NCBI GenBank assembly: GCA_964631605.1
Contig: CAZVYG010000062.1
Coordinates: 1 to 32,888 of the forward strand
Length of the DNA: 32,888 nt
DNA from: JARKQH01 sp964631605
Lineage (GTDB): Bacteria; Verrucomicrobiota; Verrucomicrobiia; Limisphaerales; UBA8199
Direction of reading: 5' to 3'
Shown: positions 8,658-16,467 of the stretch, piece by piece
Position numbering within the stretch: the first letter of the stretch is position 1
Layout of the letters: every line of letters begins with the position of its first letter
Position numbers and translations under genes: made by a program
Notes under the pieces: model-generated
What the model was told of the DNA's origin: nothing
The model's database searches: none
The model's input: the letters and a program-made list of their open reading frames with translations, nothing else

Positions 8658-10925
8658 ATGAATCCATCCATTCCGACCCCGCACCTTTGGGGCAGCAAGC
8701 CAATCGGTCGGCTGGCAGGGCTGTTCGTCACCTTCCATCCCATGGCGGCCGCGGCGCGGTTCTGCCTGGCGTTCGTCAGCCTTTGCCTGCTGCAGGTCAA
8801 CCTCCCTGCCCAATCGGCCCGGCCGGGCATGGGCGCGATCCCCTACGCCGATGCCGCCGGCACCGGAGTCACTTTTCGGGTTTGGGCGCCAAACGCGACC
8901 CAGGTTGCGGTCCCTGGCAGCTTCAACGGCTGGAACACGACCGCGAATTACCTCGTTAAAGAGGGCGCTTCGGGGCTTTGGTCCGCGGACATTCCCAATG
9001 CGCGGGCCGGGCACGAGTACAAGTACCATATCAACGGTTCGGTTTGGAAACGCGATCCCCGCAGCCGCAAGGTGACCCATTCAACCGGCAACTCGGTGGT
9101 TTATGATCCGGCGGCTTTCAAGTGGATGGGAGACACGCGCCTGGCCGCCCACGGCTCCGACCTGGTGATCTACGAGATGCACGTTGGGGCTTTCTACGAC
9201 CCGGCGCCCACTTCGGGCGGCCCGGGAAAACTCACTGATGCCATCGCCAAGCTGGATCATCTGGCCGCGCTGGGGATCAACGCCGTCGAACTCCTGCCGG
9301 TGGCCGAGTTTCCCACCGACCGGAGCTGGGGCTACAATCCTTCGGACCCTTACGCAGTCGAAAACTCGGGCTATGGGGGGCCGGACGCGCTCAAAGCCTT
9401 CGTGAGGGCGGCGCATCAACGCGGCATTCGTGTGCTGCTGGACGCGGTGCACAATCATTACGGGCCGGGCGACCTGGACCTTTGGGGATTCGACGTTGGC
9501 GCCTCGCCGGGCATCTATTTCTACGCGGACGCGGGCATTTGTTGCACGGGCTGGGGGCCGCGTCCCAACTACGGATCGGAGGGAGTCCGCTCCTACATCA
9601 TTGATAACTTCCGCATGTGGATGGACGAATACCACGTGGACGGCTTTCGGTGGGATGCTGTGGGCGCCATGCGTAATTATGATCCCGGTTACGTGGCGAT
9701 TCCGGCCGCCGACTCGCTGATCGGCCACATCAATTACACCCTCATCCACACCGAGCATCCCGGAGTCATCAGCATTGCCGAGGACCGCTCGGAAGGGCTG
9801 CATTTTGATGGAGAGTGGGATCATGGTTTCTGCGACACGTTGATCAATGAGCTGGTTAAAACCGTGGACGAGCAGCGCGACATGAGCGCGCTGGCCAGCC
9901 GAATCCACGGGTCCGGCTGGTTCCGGGTTCTCTTCACGGAATCCCACGACCGGGTGGGCGACCTCAACGGCCCCGGTTTTCAGCGCCTGCCCACCCGCAT
10001 CGAACCGGCCACGCCGGGAGGGTTTTATGCTCGGAAACGCTCGATGCTCGGCGCGGCGGTGGTCTTGACCGCACCGGGCATTCCGATGCTGTTCATGGGG
10101 CAGGAGATGCTCGAGGACGAGCAGTTCGGCGACAGCAATCCACTGGATTGGTCGCACGCCACCACCTACGCCGGGGTGGTGAGTTTCTACCGGGACCTGA
10201 TCCGCCTGCGGCGCAACCTCGACGCGGTGAGCCTGGGGTTGACCGGCCCCTGGATGACATGGCACGCCGTGGACAACACCACCAAGCTCCTGGCCTACCA
10301 CCGTTGGGGTGCCGGCGCCGACGACCAGGTCATGGTGGTCCTGAATTTCTCCAACACCGAAATTGGCAACTACACGCTCTCGACGTTCCCCGCCGAAGGC
10401 CGCTGGTACGTGAACCTCAACTCGGATTGGAAGCGTTACAGTTCCGATTTCGGCAATCGCGGCAGTTCGGTGGTGCAGGTCAGTGGCGGGAGCGGGTCCG
10501 TGTCCGTCGGACCCTACAGCCTGCTGGTGCTTTCGCGCAAAGCCCTGCCGCACCTGGACAGTGATGCGGACGGCTTGCCCAACGGGTGGGAAGAACAGTT
10601 TTTTGGCGATCCGCTCGCTGCCAATCCGCTGAACGATGACGACCACGACGGCGCCAACAACCTGCACGAGTACCGCGCCGACACCGACCCGCGTTCCGCC
10701 GATTCGGTGCTCCGATTGACGGCGGCTTCAGTCGAAGGCTCGAATCTGATCCTCCGCTGGACTGGCGGCGAGAGCGCGCGGCAGGTCCTTTATCGCGCCT
10801 TGGAGATTGGCGGCGTGTGGACGCCGGTTTTCACCAACCTGCCGCCAACTCCCAGGACCAACACGCTGGCACTGCCGCTGTCCGGTTCGGACGCTGCCTT
10901 TTACCGAATCGAGGCAGGCCGCTGA
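8658..10925 (+). CDS. Secreted GH13 alpha-glucan enzyme with CBM48 and Ca-binding tail
   Basis: Extracellular alpha-amylase-superfamily enzyme, closest in layout to branching enzymes and malto-oligosyltrehalose trehalohydrolases, with 755 residues. An N-terminal CBM48-like domain covers 68-150 ('VTFRVWAPNATQVAVPGSFN'). The GH13 barrel shows conserved region I DAVHNHYG (262-269), region II GFRWDAVGA with nucleophile D333, region III ISIAEDRSE with acid/base E375, and region IV FTESHDR with D431. Residues 633-683 are an Asp-rich calcium-binding segment ('LDSDADGLPNGWEE', 'DDDHDGANNLHEY'), then a short beta domain ending AFYRIEAGR. The signal peptide lies at residues 29-53, so translation may really begin at Met29 (8742); neither start has a clear ribosome binding site. 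A perfect hairpin follows the stop. The product specificity (hydrolysis, branching or transfer) is not resolved. Confidence 0.9.
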   Translation: MNPSIPTPHLWGSKPIGRLAGLFVTFHPMAAAARFCLAFVSLCLLQVNLPAQSARPGMGAIPYADAAGTGVTFRVWAPNATQVAVPGSFNGWNTTANYLVKEGASGLWSADIPNARAGHEYKYHINGSVWKRDPRSRKVTHSTGNSVVYDPAAFKWMGDTRLAAHGSDLVIYEMHVGAFYDPAPTSGGPGKLTDAIAKLDHLAALGINAVELLPVAEFPTDRSWGYNPSDPYAVENSGYGGPDALKAFVRAAHQRGIRVLLDAVHNHYGPGDLDLWGFDVGASPGIYFYADAGICCTGWGPRPNYGSEGVRSYIIDNFRMWMDEYHVDGFRWDAVGAMRNYDPGYVAIPAADSLIGHINYTLIHTEHPGVISIAEDRSEGLHFDGEWDHGFCDTLINELVKTVDEQRDMSALASRIHGSGWFRVLFTESHDRVGDLNGPGFQRLPTRIEPATPGGFYARKRSMLGAAVVLTAPGIPMLFMGQEMLEDEQFGDSNPLDWSHATTYAGVVSFYRDLIRLRRNLDAVSLGLTGPWMTWHAVDNTTKLLAYHRWGAGADDQVMVVLNFSNTEIGNYTLSTFPAEGRWYVNLNSDWKRYSSDFGNRGSSVVQVSGGSGSVSVGPYSLLVLSRKALPHLDSDADGLPNGWEEQFFGDPLAANPLNDDDHDGANNLHEYRADTDPRSADSVLRLTAASVEGSNLILRWTGGESARQVLYRALEIGGVWTPVFTNLPPTPRTNTLALPLSGSDAAFYRIEAGR

Positions 10926-10944
10926 TCCGGCGCGGAACGCCGGA
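10926..10944 (+). terminator. GC-rich hairpin directly after the GH13 stop codon
   Basis: TCCGGCG, loop CGGAA, CGCCGGA: a perfect 7-bp stem starting one base after the TGA. No T-tract follows, and the next gene starts 23 bases further on, so it may be a partial terminator or an RNA 3'-end stabiliser rather than a full intrinsic terminator. Confidence 0.35.
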
Positions 10945-10967
10945 CGGATTCTGCCCGGCGCGATTGC

Positions 10968-11645
10968 ATGAGCCGTATTCGCAAAGCTTACGAGGCAAGG
11001 TTTCGCCATTTGCTCGCACAGGCGGGAGCCAGGCGGCCGGAGCAGGGGCTGCGGTGGATGCTCCGGCGCGCTCAGGTTCTCAGTTCGAGGGAAGCCATTT
11101 CGCTGGCCGAAGCTCTCTCGCGGCTTGACCGCCGCCTCACGGCGGTCCTGCGTCGGCGGGGCTGCGGCAGCCGGCCGACCCCGTGCCGGTTCTTTTGCGA
11201 CGCCGGCCTTGGCGGGCTGGCCCGCTGGCTGCGGGCAGCCGGCTGGGAGGCCCTCTGGGAGCCGGGGATTGACGACGACGCGCTGATTCGCGCGGCGCGC
11301 CAGCACCAGGCTGTGATTCTGACGACAGACAGCATGCTCATGGAACGCCGCCTGTTGCGGGACCGCATCATCCCGGCGTTCTGGCTCTCCCCCGCGCTGG
11401 GGGTGGGGGAGCAACTGGAGCAAGTGTTTCACGAGTTTGGCTTGGTGCGGGGCCAGCCGCGCTGCATGGCCTGTGGCGGGGAGTTGCGACCGGTGGAGAA
11501 GGAGGCGTTGCGCGAGCGTATCCCGCCGCGAACCTATCGCTGGCTGGATGAGTATTTCGTCTGCGGCCGGTGCGACAAGCTCTTCTGGCACGGCACGCAC
11601 TGGGCGCGAATTCAGCTCGCATTGGGCCGAATCACCGGTGGCTAA
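10968..11645 (+). CDS. Mut7-C RNase-domain protein with zinc ribbon
   Basis: Protein of 225 residues whose residues 73-222 match the Mut7-C (DUF82) family, a PIN-like nuclease fold fused to a zinc ribbon. Visible features are 'FFCDAGLGGLARWLRAAGW' with acidic D78, 'DDDALIRAA' (D102-D104), 'VILTTDSMLMERR' with D121, and the paired CxxC knuckles C166/C169 and C199/C202. RNase activity is predicted for the family from fold similarity; its cellular substrate in bacteria is not known to me. Residues 1-65 are an Arg-rich helical extension without a recognised domain. It follows the GH13 gene by 42 bp and converges with the pectin operon. Confidence 0.85.
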   Translation: MSRIRKAYEARFRHLLAQAGARRPEQGLRWMLRRAQVLSSREAISLAEALSRLDRRLTAVLRRRGCGSRPTPCRFFCDAGLGGLARWLRAAGWEALWEPGIDDDALIRAARQHQAVILTTDSMLMERRLLRDRIIPAFWLSPALGVGEQLEQVFHEFGLVRGQPRCMACGGELRPVEKEALRERIPPRTYRWLDEYFVCGRCDKLFWHGTHWARIQLALGRITGG

Positions 11646-11712
11646 GAAAGCCGTCCGCGCCCGGGCAAGCGCAACCTCGGGAGAACGTTGGCATCCGGGC
11701 CAGCCAGAGGGA

Positions 11713-14700
11713 TCAATCGCTGCTTGGCACCGGTCCTTCATCGGTCCAGCTTAGTCGGACTCGGGACAGATACCAGGTCCGGCCGCGGTCGTTGTTGCCC
11801 TGGTAAAAAAGATGCGTCTCGCCGTTCGGCGCCAGATAGACGCCGGGGTGGCCGGATTCGCTGGAGTTCCAAGTGCCCGGTTTGCCGTTCGGAAGAAACG
11901 GGGCGGTCGAAAGACGGGTCCATTTCAACCCGTCCCCGCTGGTGGCAACCCCGATTTGTTGGGGCGCATTATTGTAGGCGCCCGCATAAAACATATAGAG
12001 CCTTTCGCCCCGGCGGCATACAGATGGGGCCTCGATGCACTGCTGCTCCCAAGCCAGCTCCGGCTTGAGAATGGGCTCGGCGCACAATTGGTTCCAAGTG
12101 GAGCGGCTGTAGTCGGATTTGAGCTCCGCCCCGGCCACCCCCAGCATCTGGATGCGCCCGGTGGGATCGCGTGTCGCAAAATAGAGCAGCAGACGGTCAC
12201 CCACAGGAAACACCTCGGCGTCAATGGCGCGGCCGTTGTTCCAATCACCGCTCGGACGGAACACGGGGTTGGTGGGATCGCGGTCGAAATGAAGCCCGTC
12301 CGGTGACACGGCGTGGCAGATGGCGTCCCGCGGGCCATTGCCGTAGGTCTGGTAGAAGAGATGGACCCTGCCCCCGAGCACAATGGCGCACGGCGCGGCG
12401 AGTCCTTTGCGGTCACACTCCTGCGCGGGTAACACCTCGCCCACTTTGCGCCAGTCCACCAGGTTGGTGCTGGTCGCAATGCCCACCGCCCACCCATCGT
12501 TGGTGCGACCATCCCCATGGGGCGGCAGCGAGTAATACAGCCAATGGCGGCCCTGGAAAAAGATTACCGACGGGTCCTTGGCAAAAGGACGTCCCAGCCG
12601 TGTCGTGTCGCCCCAATACATCGCAGGCACGGAGACGGTTTGCGAGCGGAGCGAGATCTGCCCGCTTGCTCTTGCCGTCCATTTGCGGCGGATTTGTTCC
12701 TCGTAGAGCATTTGCAGGAAGACGCCACCCACCACCGGCCGGGCGCGGAACCCGACGACGAGCCCGCTCTTGGTGTCATACCAGTCGCTCATCGGCACGC
12801 GGGAGGGGCTTTCGTGAAGAAAACGGTAAACCGGTTGGGTCAGGGCACGGAAATCCGCGCGGTCCTGGGTGAGGGTGGCCGTCCAGAGAATCCAATCAAG
12901 CTTGGAGTAGTCTTTCCGGTTGTCCAGCGGAAGGCCGTAGGCATTTTGGGAGCGGCGGTAGAAGTCCATTTCCTTCCGAAACACGGCTTGCGGGAAGAGG
13001 TTCAATTCCAGGAGACGGTCCCAAACCAAATTGTATTTCTGGCTCCAGGTACCGGGCTGGTCGAAAGCCAGGCGATAATGGTTTCCATCATCGGCGTCCT
13101 TCGCCCACCGCGTTGCCGAGTCGCGGGCGAGCGTCAGGAATTCCCGGGCCTGGGCCTGGTTGCCGCGCATCTCGCAGAGACGCGCGAAGGCGCCCAAACC
13201 GCAGATGGCTTTTGCCGAGAGGTTGACGTTGTGGGCGAGGTGGCCGGCGAAGTCATCCGTGCACAACTGGCTTTCTGGATCAAAGCCTTTGGCCTTGAGA
13301 TAGCCGGCCCAGCGCTCGAGCACCGGCCAGTAAGGCCCGGCGAAGTCGGCCTGGCCTTCCACCTGGGCGAGCGCGGCCATGAGAATGAGCAGATTGCCCG
13401 TCTCCTCGACCGGCATTTGTTTTTCCTCGCTGCGTTCGCCGCCGCCATAGACCTGGCCGTTGGCGTGGGGATAGGTTCCCAAATCATGCGGCGCAAAGGG
13501 GAACTTCCACCGGTCCGACCCAGCGTAATCCAAAATTGGGGTGAGCATGGCCCGTGCCAGCGCCGGGCTCAGCAAGAGGAATTGGGGCGCCATCGGATAA
13601 AGCACATCCACCGTGCCGATGCAGCCGTTGCTGAAGTTTTCCTTGGGAAACATCAGCGGCCGGCCTTGGGCGTCCACCACCAGCTTGTTGCCGGCGACGC
13701 ATTGCCGGTAGGCCAGGGCGCAAATGGCGGCATACTCGTCGCCGCCGACCTTGACCAGGTCGGACATCAGCTCCGCGTCAAACCGCTCGCAGCGGGCGCG
13801 CAGGTTGTCGAACTCGACCGCCGACCGCTCCAGCAGTTGTGACGCCGAGGCGCCCTGTCGCCGCCAATAGGGACGGAGGTTTTGTTCAAAGTACTGAATC
13901 GAAAACTCGTCGTCGTAGGCCAGGATAACCGACCGAACCATTGGCTCCTCGCTGACGCGTCCCAGATTGATGGACACGGCCAGCACCGGGGCCGACTGGG
14001 CCGGGCGAGGTCCGGCTTCCGTTTCCGCCGCGTTGGGTTCGAGCCAGCCCCGGTCCGCAAATTCGCGGCGCAAAGCCGGCCCGCTGCCAAAAGCCGTGGC
14101 GGGGCCGGAGGATTTGACCGCAGCCAGGTGGAAGTATCCCCAGTCAATGCGGAGGTCATCGCCTTTTTTTTCCAGCACGGGTTGGGCACGGGAGCCCACG
14201 CGCAGCACCATCAGGTTCCTGAGGGATTTGTCGGCCCATTCCACGGGCTGGTCCGGTGTATTGACTGCGATTTCGGGGCTGGCATCAAGATAGACTGCGA
14301 CGGCGTGATCCTGACTCCCGAGCCGGTGCGCTTCCCAGACGACGTAGGTAACCGGCCGGGAGTAAACATCAAGATCGTCCGGCAGGGCGGGGGTCAGGAA
14401 CGTCAGCCGCAGTCTGAGCCCGTCGCCCTCGAAGGTGCAGACGGTGCGCGTTGGAAAGACCTCCGTGCGGACCTGGGGCAGGGCAGGAAGCTCGGCGGGT
14501 TCCGTTCCCAGAATCCGGTAAGTCTTGTCATCAATCCGCACCAGACTGGTGAGGCGGTGTGGCTTGCCCGTCCAGTGAACGGTATCGGCATCAGTCAATC
14601 GGTCGGCGGCCGACCAAATGCTGAAATAGGGATCACAGGCCACCAACGGCACTGCGGGGGGGCGCAAATGTCCGATGCCGGCACCGTGCAGGTCGGGAGC

Positions 14701-14829
14701 CTGAGCGGTCAGGAGCAATCCAAACACCCAACCGGCCAGCGTCCTGGTTTTATTGGGCGTCCGAACGCCTGTCCGGCGGCCCCACGCCCCCGCCGCGCGA
14801 CAAATACGCCGCACCAAACTTGCAAACAT
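11713..14829 (-). CDS. Glutaminase A-like (DUF4964/5127/4965/1793) and GH43-like propeller fusion
   Basis: Secreted 1038-residue two-part protein. After a long basic N-terminus and a hydrophobic signal (31-45), residues 52-110 look like DUF4964, 115-345 DUF5127, 350-525 DUF4965 ('PVEETGNLLILMAALA', 'TDDFAGHLAHNVNLSAKAI') and 530-710 DUF1793, ending 'SDWYDTKSGLVVGFRARPVV'. This is the layout of proteins named glutaminase A after a fungal enzyme. Residues 735-1038 are a five-bladed propeller of the GH43/GH32 type, with candidate acidic triad D752 (AKDPSVIF), D870 (AIDAEVF) and E933 (CIEAPSV). Last gene of the pectin operon, 13 bp after kduD. In this setting a glycosidase role for both halves is at least as likely as glutamine hydrolysis; that is inference. 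No alternative start codon precedes the hydrophobic segment. Confidence 0.85.
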   Translation of the reverse strand: MFASLVRRICRAAGAWGRRTGVRTPNKTRTLAGWVFGLLLTAQAPDLHGAGIGHLRPPAVPLVACDPYFSIWSAADRLTDADTVHWTGKPHRLTSLVRIDDKTYRILGTEPAELPALPQVRTEVFPTRTVCTFEGDGLRLRLTFLTPALPDDLDVYSRPVTYVVWEAHRLGSQDHAVAVYLDASPEIAVNTPDQPVEWADKSLRNLMVLRVGSRAQPVLEKKGDDLRIDWGYFHLAAVKSSGPATAFGSGPALRREFADRGWLEPNAAETEAGPRPAQSAPVLAVSINLGRVSEEPMVRSVILAYDDEFSIQYFEQNLRPYWRRQGASASQLLERSAVEFDNLRARCERFDAELMSDLVKVGGDEYAAICALAYRQCVAGNKLVVDAQGRPLMFPKENFSNGCIGTVDVLYPMAPQFLLLSPALARAMLTPILDYAGSDRWKFPFAPHDLGTYPHANGQVYGGGERSEEKQMPVEETGNLLILMAALAQVEGQADFAGPYWPVLERWAGYLKAKGFDPESQLCTDDFAGHLAHNVNLSAKAICGLGAFARLCEMRGNQAQAREFLTLARDSATRWAKDADDGNHYRLAFDQPGTWSQKYNLVWDRLLELNLFPQAVFRKEMDFYRRSQNAYGLPLDNRKDYSKLDWILWTATLTQDRADFRALTQPVYRFLHESPSRVPMSDWYDTKSGLVVGFRARPVVGGVFLQMLYEEQIRRKWTARASGQISLRSQTVSVPAMYWGDTTRLGRPFAKDPSVIFFQGRHWLYYSLPPHGDGRTNDGWAVGIATSTNLVDWRKVGEVLPAQECDRKGLAAPCAIVLGGRVHLFYQTYGNGPRDAICHAVSPDGLHFDRDPTNPVFRPSGDWNNGRAIDAEVFPVGDRLLLYFATRDPTGRIQMLGVAGAELKSDYSRSTWNQLCAEPILKPELAWEQQCIEAPSVCRRGERLYMFYAGAYNNAPQQIGVATSGDGLKWTRLSTAPFLPNGKPGTWNSSESGHPGVYLAPNGETHLFYQGNNDRGRTWYLSRVRLSWTDEGPVPSSD

Positions 14830-14835
14830 AGCTGG

Positions 14836-14852
14836 GGCGAGACTACCTCGCC
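14836..14852 (-). other. Small perfect hairpin spanning the kduD stop codon
   Basis: Arms GGCGAG and CTCGCC with a 5-base loop; the loop holds the kduD TAG stop. It sits 7 bases before the next start codon, so it could influence re-initiation on the fusion gene. No T-tract. Functional meaning uncertain. Confidence 0.25.
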
Positions 14853-15604
14853 AGCCAGCCGCCGTCCACCGCCACGGTGTAGCCGGTCACGTAATCGGAT
14901 GCGCGCGAGGCCAGAAAGACCAGCGCTCCCTGCAAATCCTCGGGCACGCCCCAGCGCCCGGCTGGTATCCGGGCCAGTATTTCGGCGCTGCGCGCGGCAT
15001 CCGCCCGCAACGGCGCCGTGTTGTCGGTGGCCATGTAGCCGGGCGCGACAGCATTCACATTGATCTGGTGCGGGGCCAGCTCGTTGGCCAGCAGCCGTGT
15101 CAGGCCCATGACCGCGCTCTTGGACGCGGTGTAGGAGGGTACCCGGATGCCGCCTTGGAACGAAAGCATGGACGCGATGTTGATGATTTTGCCTCCCCGC
15201 CCCTGCTTGACCATTTGGCGGGCCACCGCCTGGCTGAGGAAAAACACGGCGCTTTGATTGATCTGGATCACCTCATCCCAGTCCTTCTCGGAAAACTCGA
15301 GCACCGGGGCGCGGCGGATAATCCCCGCGTTGTTCAACAGAATGTCAACGCCTCCCAGCTCGCGCACGGTGGCGTCCACGATTCTCTGCACGCACGCGCG
15401 TTCGAGCAGATTGGCCTGAACTTGACACACCCGCCTGCCCAGGGCCTTGATCCGTTGCGCGGTTTCGTCCGTGCTGATGATATCCACGACTGCGACATCG
15501 GCGCCGGCTTCGGCAAAGCCGATGGCCGCAGCCTGGCCCAAGCCGCGGCCCGCGCCGGTTACAATCGCATTCTTACCGTCGAGTTTGAATTGATCGAGTA
15601 TCAT
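14843..15604 (-). CDS. kduD: 2-dehydro-3-deoxy-D-gluconate 5-dehydrogenase KduD
   Basis: Short-chain dehydrogenase that reduces 3-deoxy-D-glycero-2,5-hexodiulosonate (DKII) to 2-keto-3-deoxy-D-gluconate with NAD(P)H, the last shared step before KDG kinase. The start at MILDQFKLDGKNAIVTGAGR gives 253 residues, the same length as the E. coli enzyme; an upstream in-frame ATG would extend it into kduI. Rossmann motif TGAGRGLG (16-23), NNAG (91-94), and catalytic Ser145, Tyr158 and Lys162 (YTASK) are all present. Substrate assignment rests on the neighbour kduI, which ends 22 bp upstream. Cytoplasmic. Confidence 0.93.
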   Translation of the reverse strand: MILDQFKLDGKNAIVTGAGRGLGQAAAIGFAEAGADVAVVDIISTDETAQRIKALGRRVCQVQANLLERACVQRIVDATVRELGGVDILLNNAGIIRRAPVLEFSEKDWDEVIQINQSAVFFLSQAVARQMVKQGRGGKIINIASMLSFQGGIRVPSYTASKSAVMGLTRLLANELAPHQINVNAVAPGYMATDNTAPLRADAARSAEILARIPAGRWGVPEDLQGALVFLASRASDYVTGYTVAVDGGWLAR

Positions 15605-15626
15605 AATTTGCAACAAAACGTCCGGG

Positions 15627-16457
15627 TCACCGCAGGCCGGCCAGCGCAGCCGGGTCCATGTCGTCAAAAGCCTGGTTCTCGCCGCCCATGCCCCAGCAGA
15701 AGCTGTACGCCCCCGTGCCGCAACCGCAATGGATGGACCAGCTTGGGGAAATCACCGCCTGGCGGTCGGCCATGATCAAGTGGCGCGTTTGCTGCGGCGT
15801 GCCCATGAAGTGCATCACCCGCCGGTCCGGGCCGAGATCAAAGTAAATATAAATCTCTGAGCGGCGGGTGTGCGTGTGGGGCGGCATGGTGTTCCAGACG
15901 GCCCCGTCGGCCAGGCGTGTGAAGCCCATGACCAACTGGCAGCTCTTGATCCCGCCGGGGTTAATGTATTTGTAGATCGTCCGCCGATTGGCATCGGCCG
16001 CAGTGCCCAGTTCCACCGCCGCGGCGTCGGCCTGCCGCGCCACGGTGGTGGGAAAAGCCGCATGCGCCGGATAGCTCAGCAGGTAGAACGCCGCCGGGTT
16101 CGCCGCCTCGCGGCTTGAAAAGACGATGTCGCGGCTGCCGCGCCCGACGTACAGACAATCCAGTTTTCCCAGATCGTAGCTTCGCCCGTCCACGATCACC
16201 GCGCCGGGCCCACCGATGTTGAGGATGCCCACCTCGCGCCGCTCGCAGAAGAATGCGGCGCGCAGCTCGGCATCCGCCGCCAGCTTCAACGGGGAGGCCG
16301 TCGGGACCGCCGACCCGACGATGGCGCGGTCGGCGTCGGTATAGACCAGCTCGAGTTCTCCAAGCCGGAACAGAGAGTCCACCAGAAACGCGGCGCGAAG
16401 CTGCTCGGTGGTGAGTGTGGGATACTCCGTTTGGCTCGGGCAATAACGGATTTGCAT
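15627..16457 (-). CDS. kduI: 5-dehydro-4-deoxy-D-glucuronate isomerase KduI
   Basis: Zinc-dependent cupin isomerase converting 5-keto-4-deoxyuronate (DKI), which forms spontaneously from unsaturated uronates, into DKII. The start at MQIRYCPSQTEYPTLTTEQL gives 276 residues, close to the 278 of E. coli KduI. The zinc ligands are visible: H194 and H196 in PPHTHTRRSEIY, E201, and H243 in SWSIHCGCGT. AGGA eight bases before this ATG (16466-16469) overlaps the GH105 TAG stop and supports the chosen start over the longer frame. It lies between the GH105 gene, which makes its substrate, and kduD, which uses its product. Confidence 0.95.
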   Translation of the reverse strand: MQIRYCPSQTEYPTLTTEQLRAAFLVDSLFRLGELELVYTDADRAIVGSAVPTASPLKLAADAELRAAFFCERREVGILNIGGPGAVIVDGRSYDLGKLDCLYVGRGSRDIVFSSREAANPAAFYLLSYPAHAAFPTTVARQADAAAVELGTAADANRRTIYKYINPGGIKSCQLVMGFTRLADGAVWNTMPPHTHTRRSEIYIYFDLGPDRRVMHFMGTPQQTRHLIMADRQAVISPSWSIHCGCGTGAYSFCWGMGGENQAFDDMDPAALAGLR

Positions 16458-16467
16458 GGGTAAAGTC

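Noticed and set aside
12517..15063. Two overlapping plus-strand open frames of about 400 codons each
   Set aside because: They lie opposite the 1038-residue fusion gene and kduD and show no domain or signal peptide.
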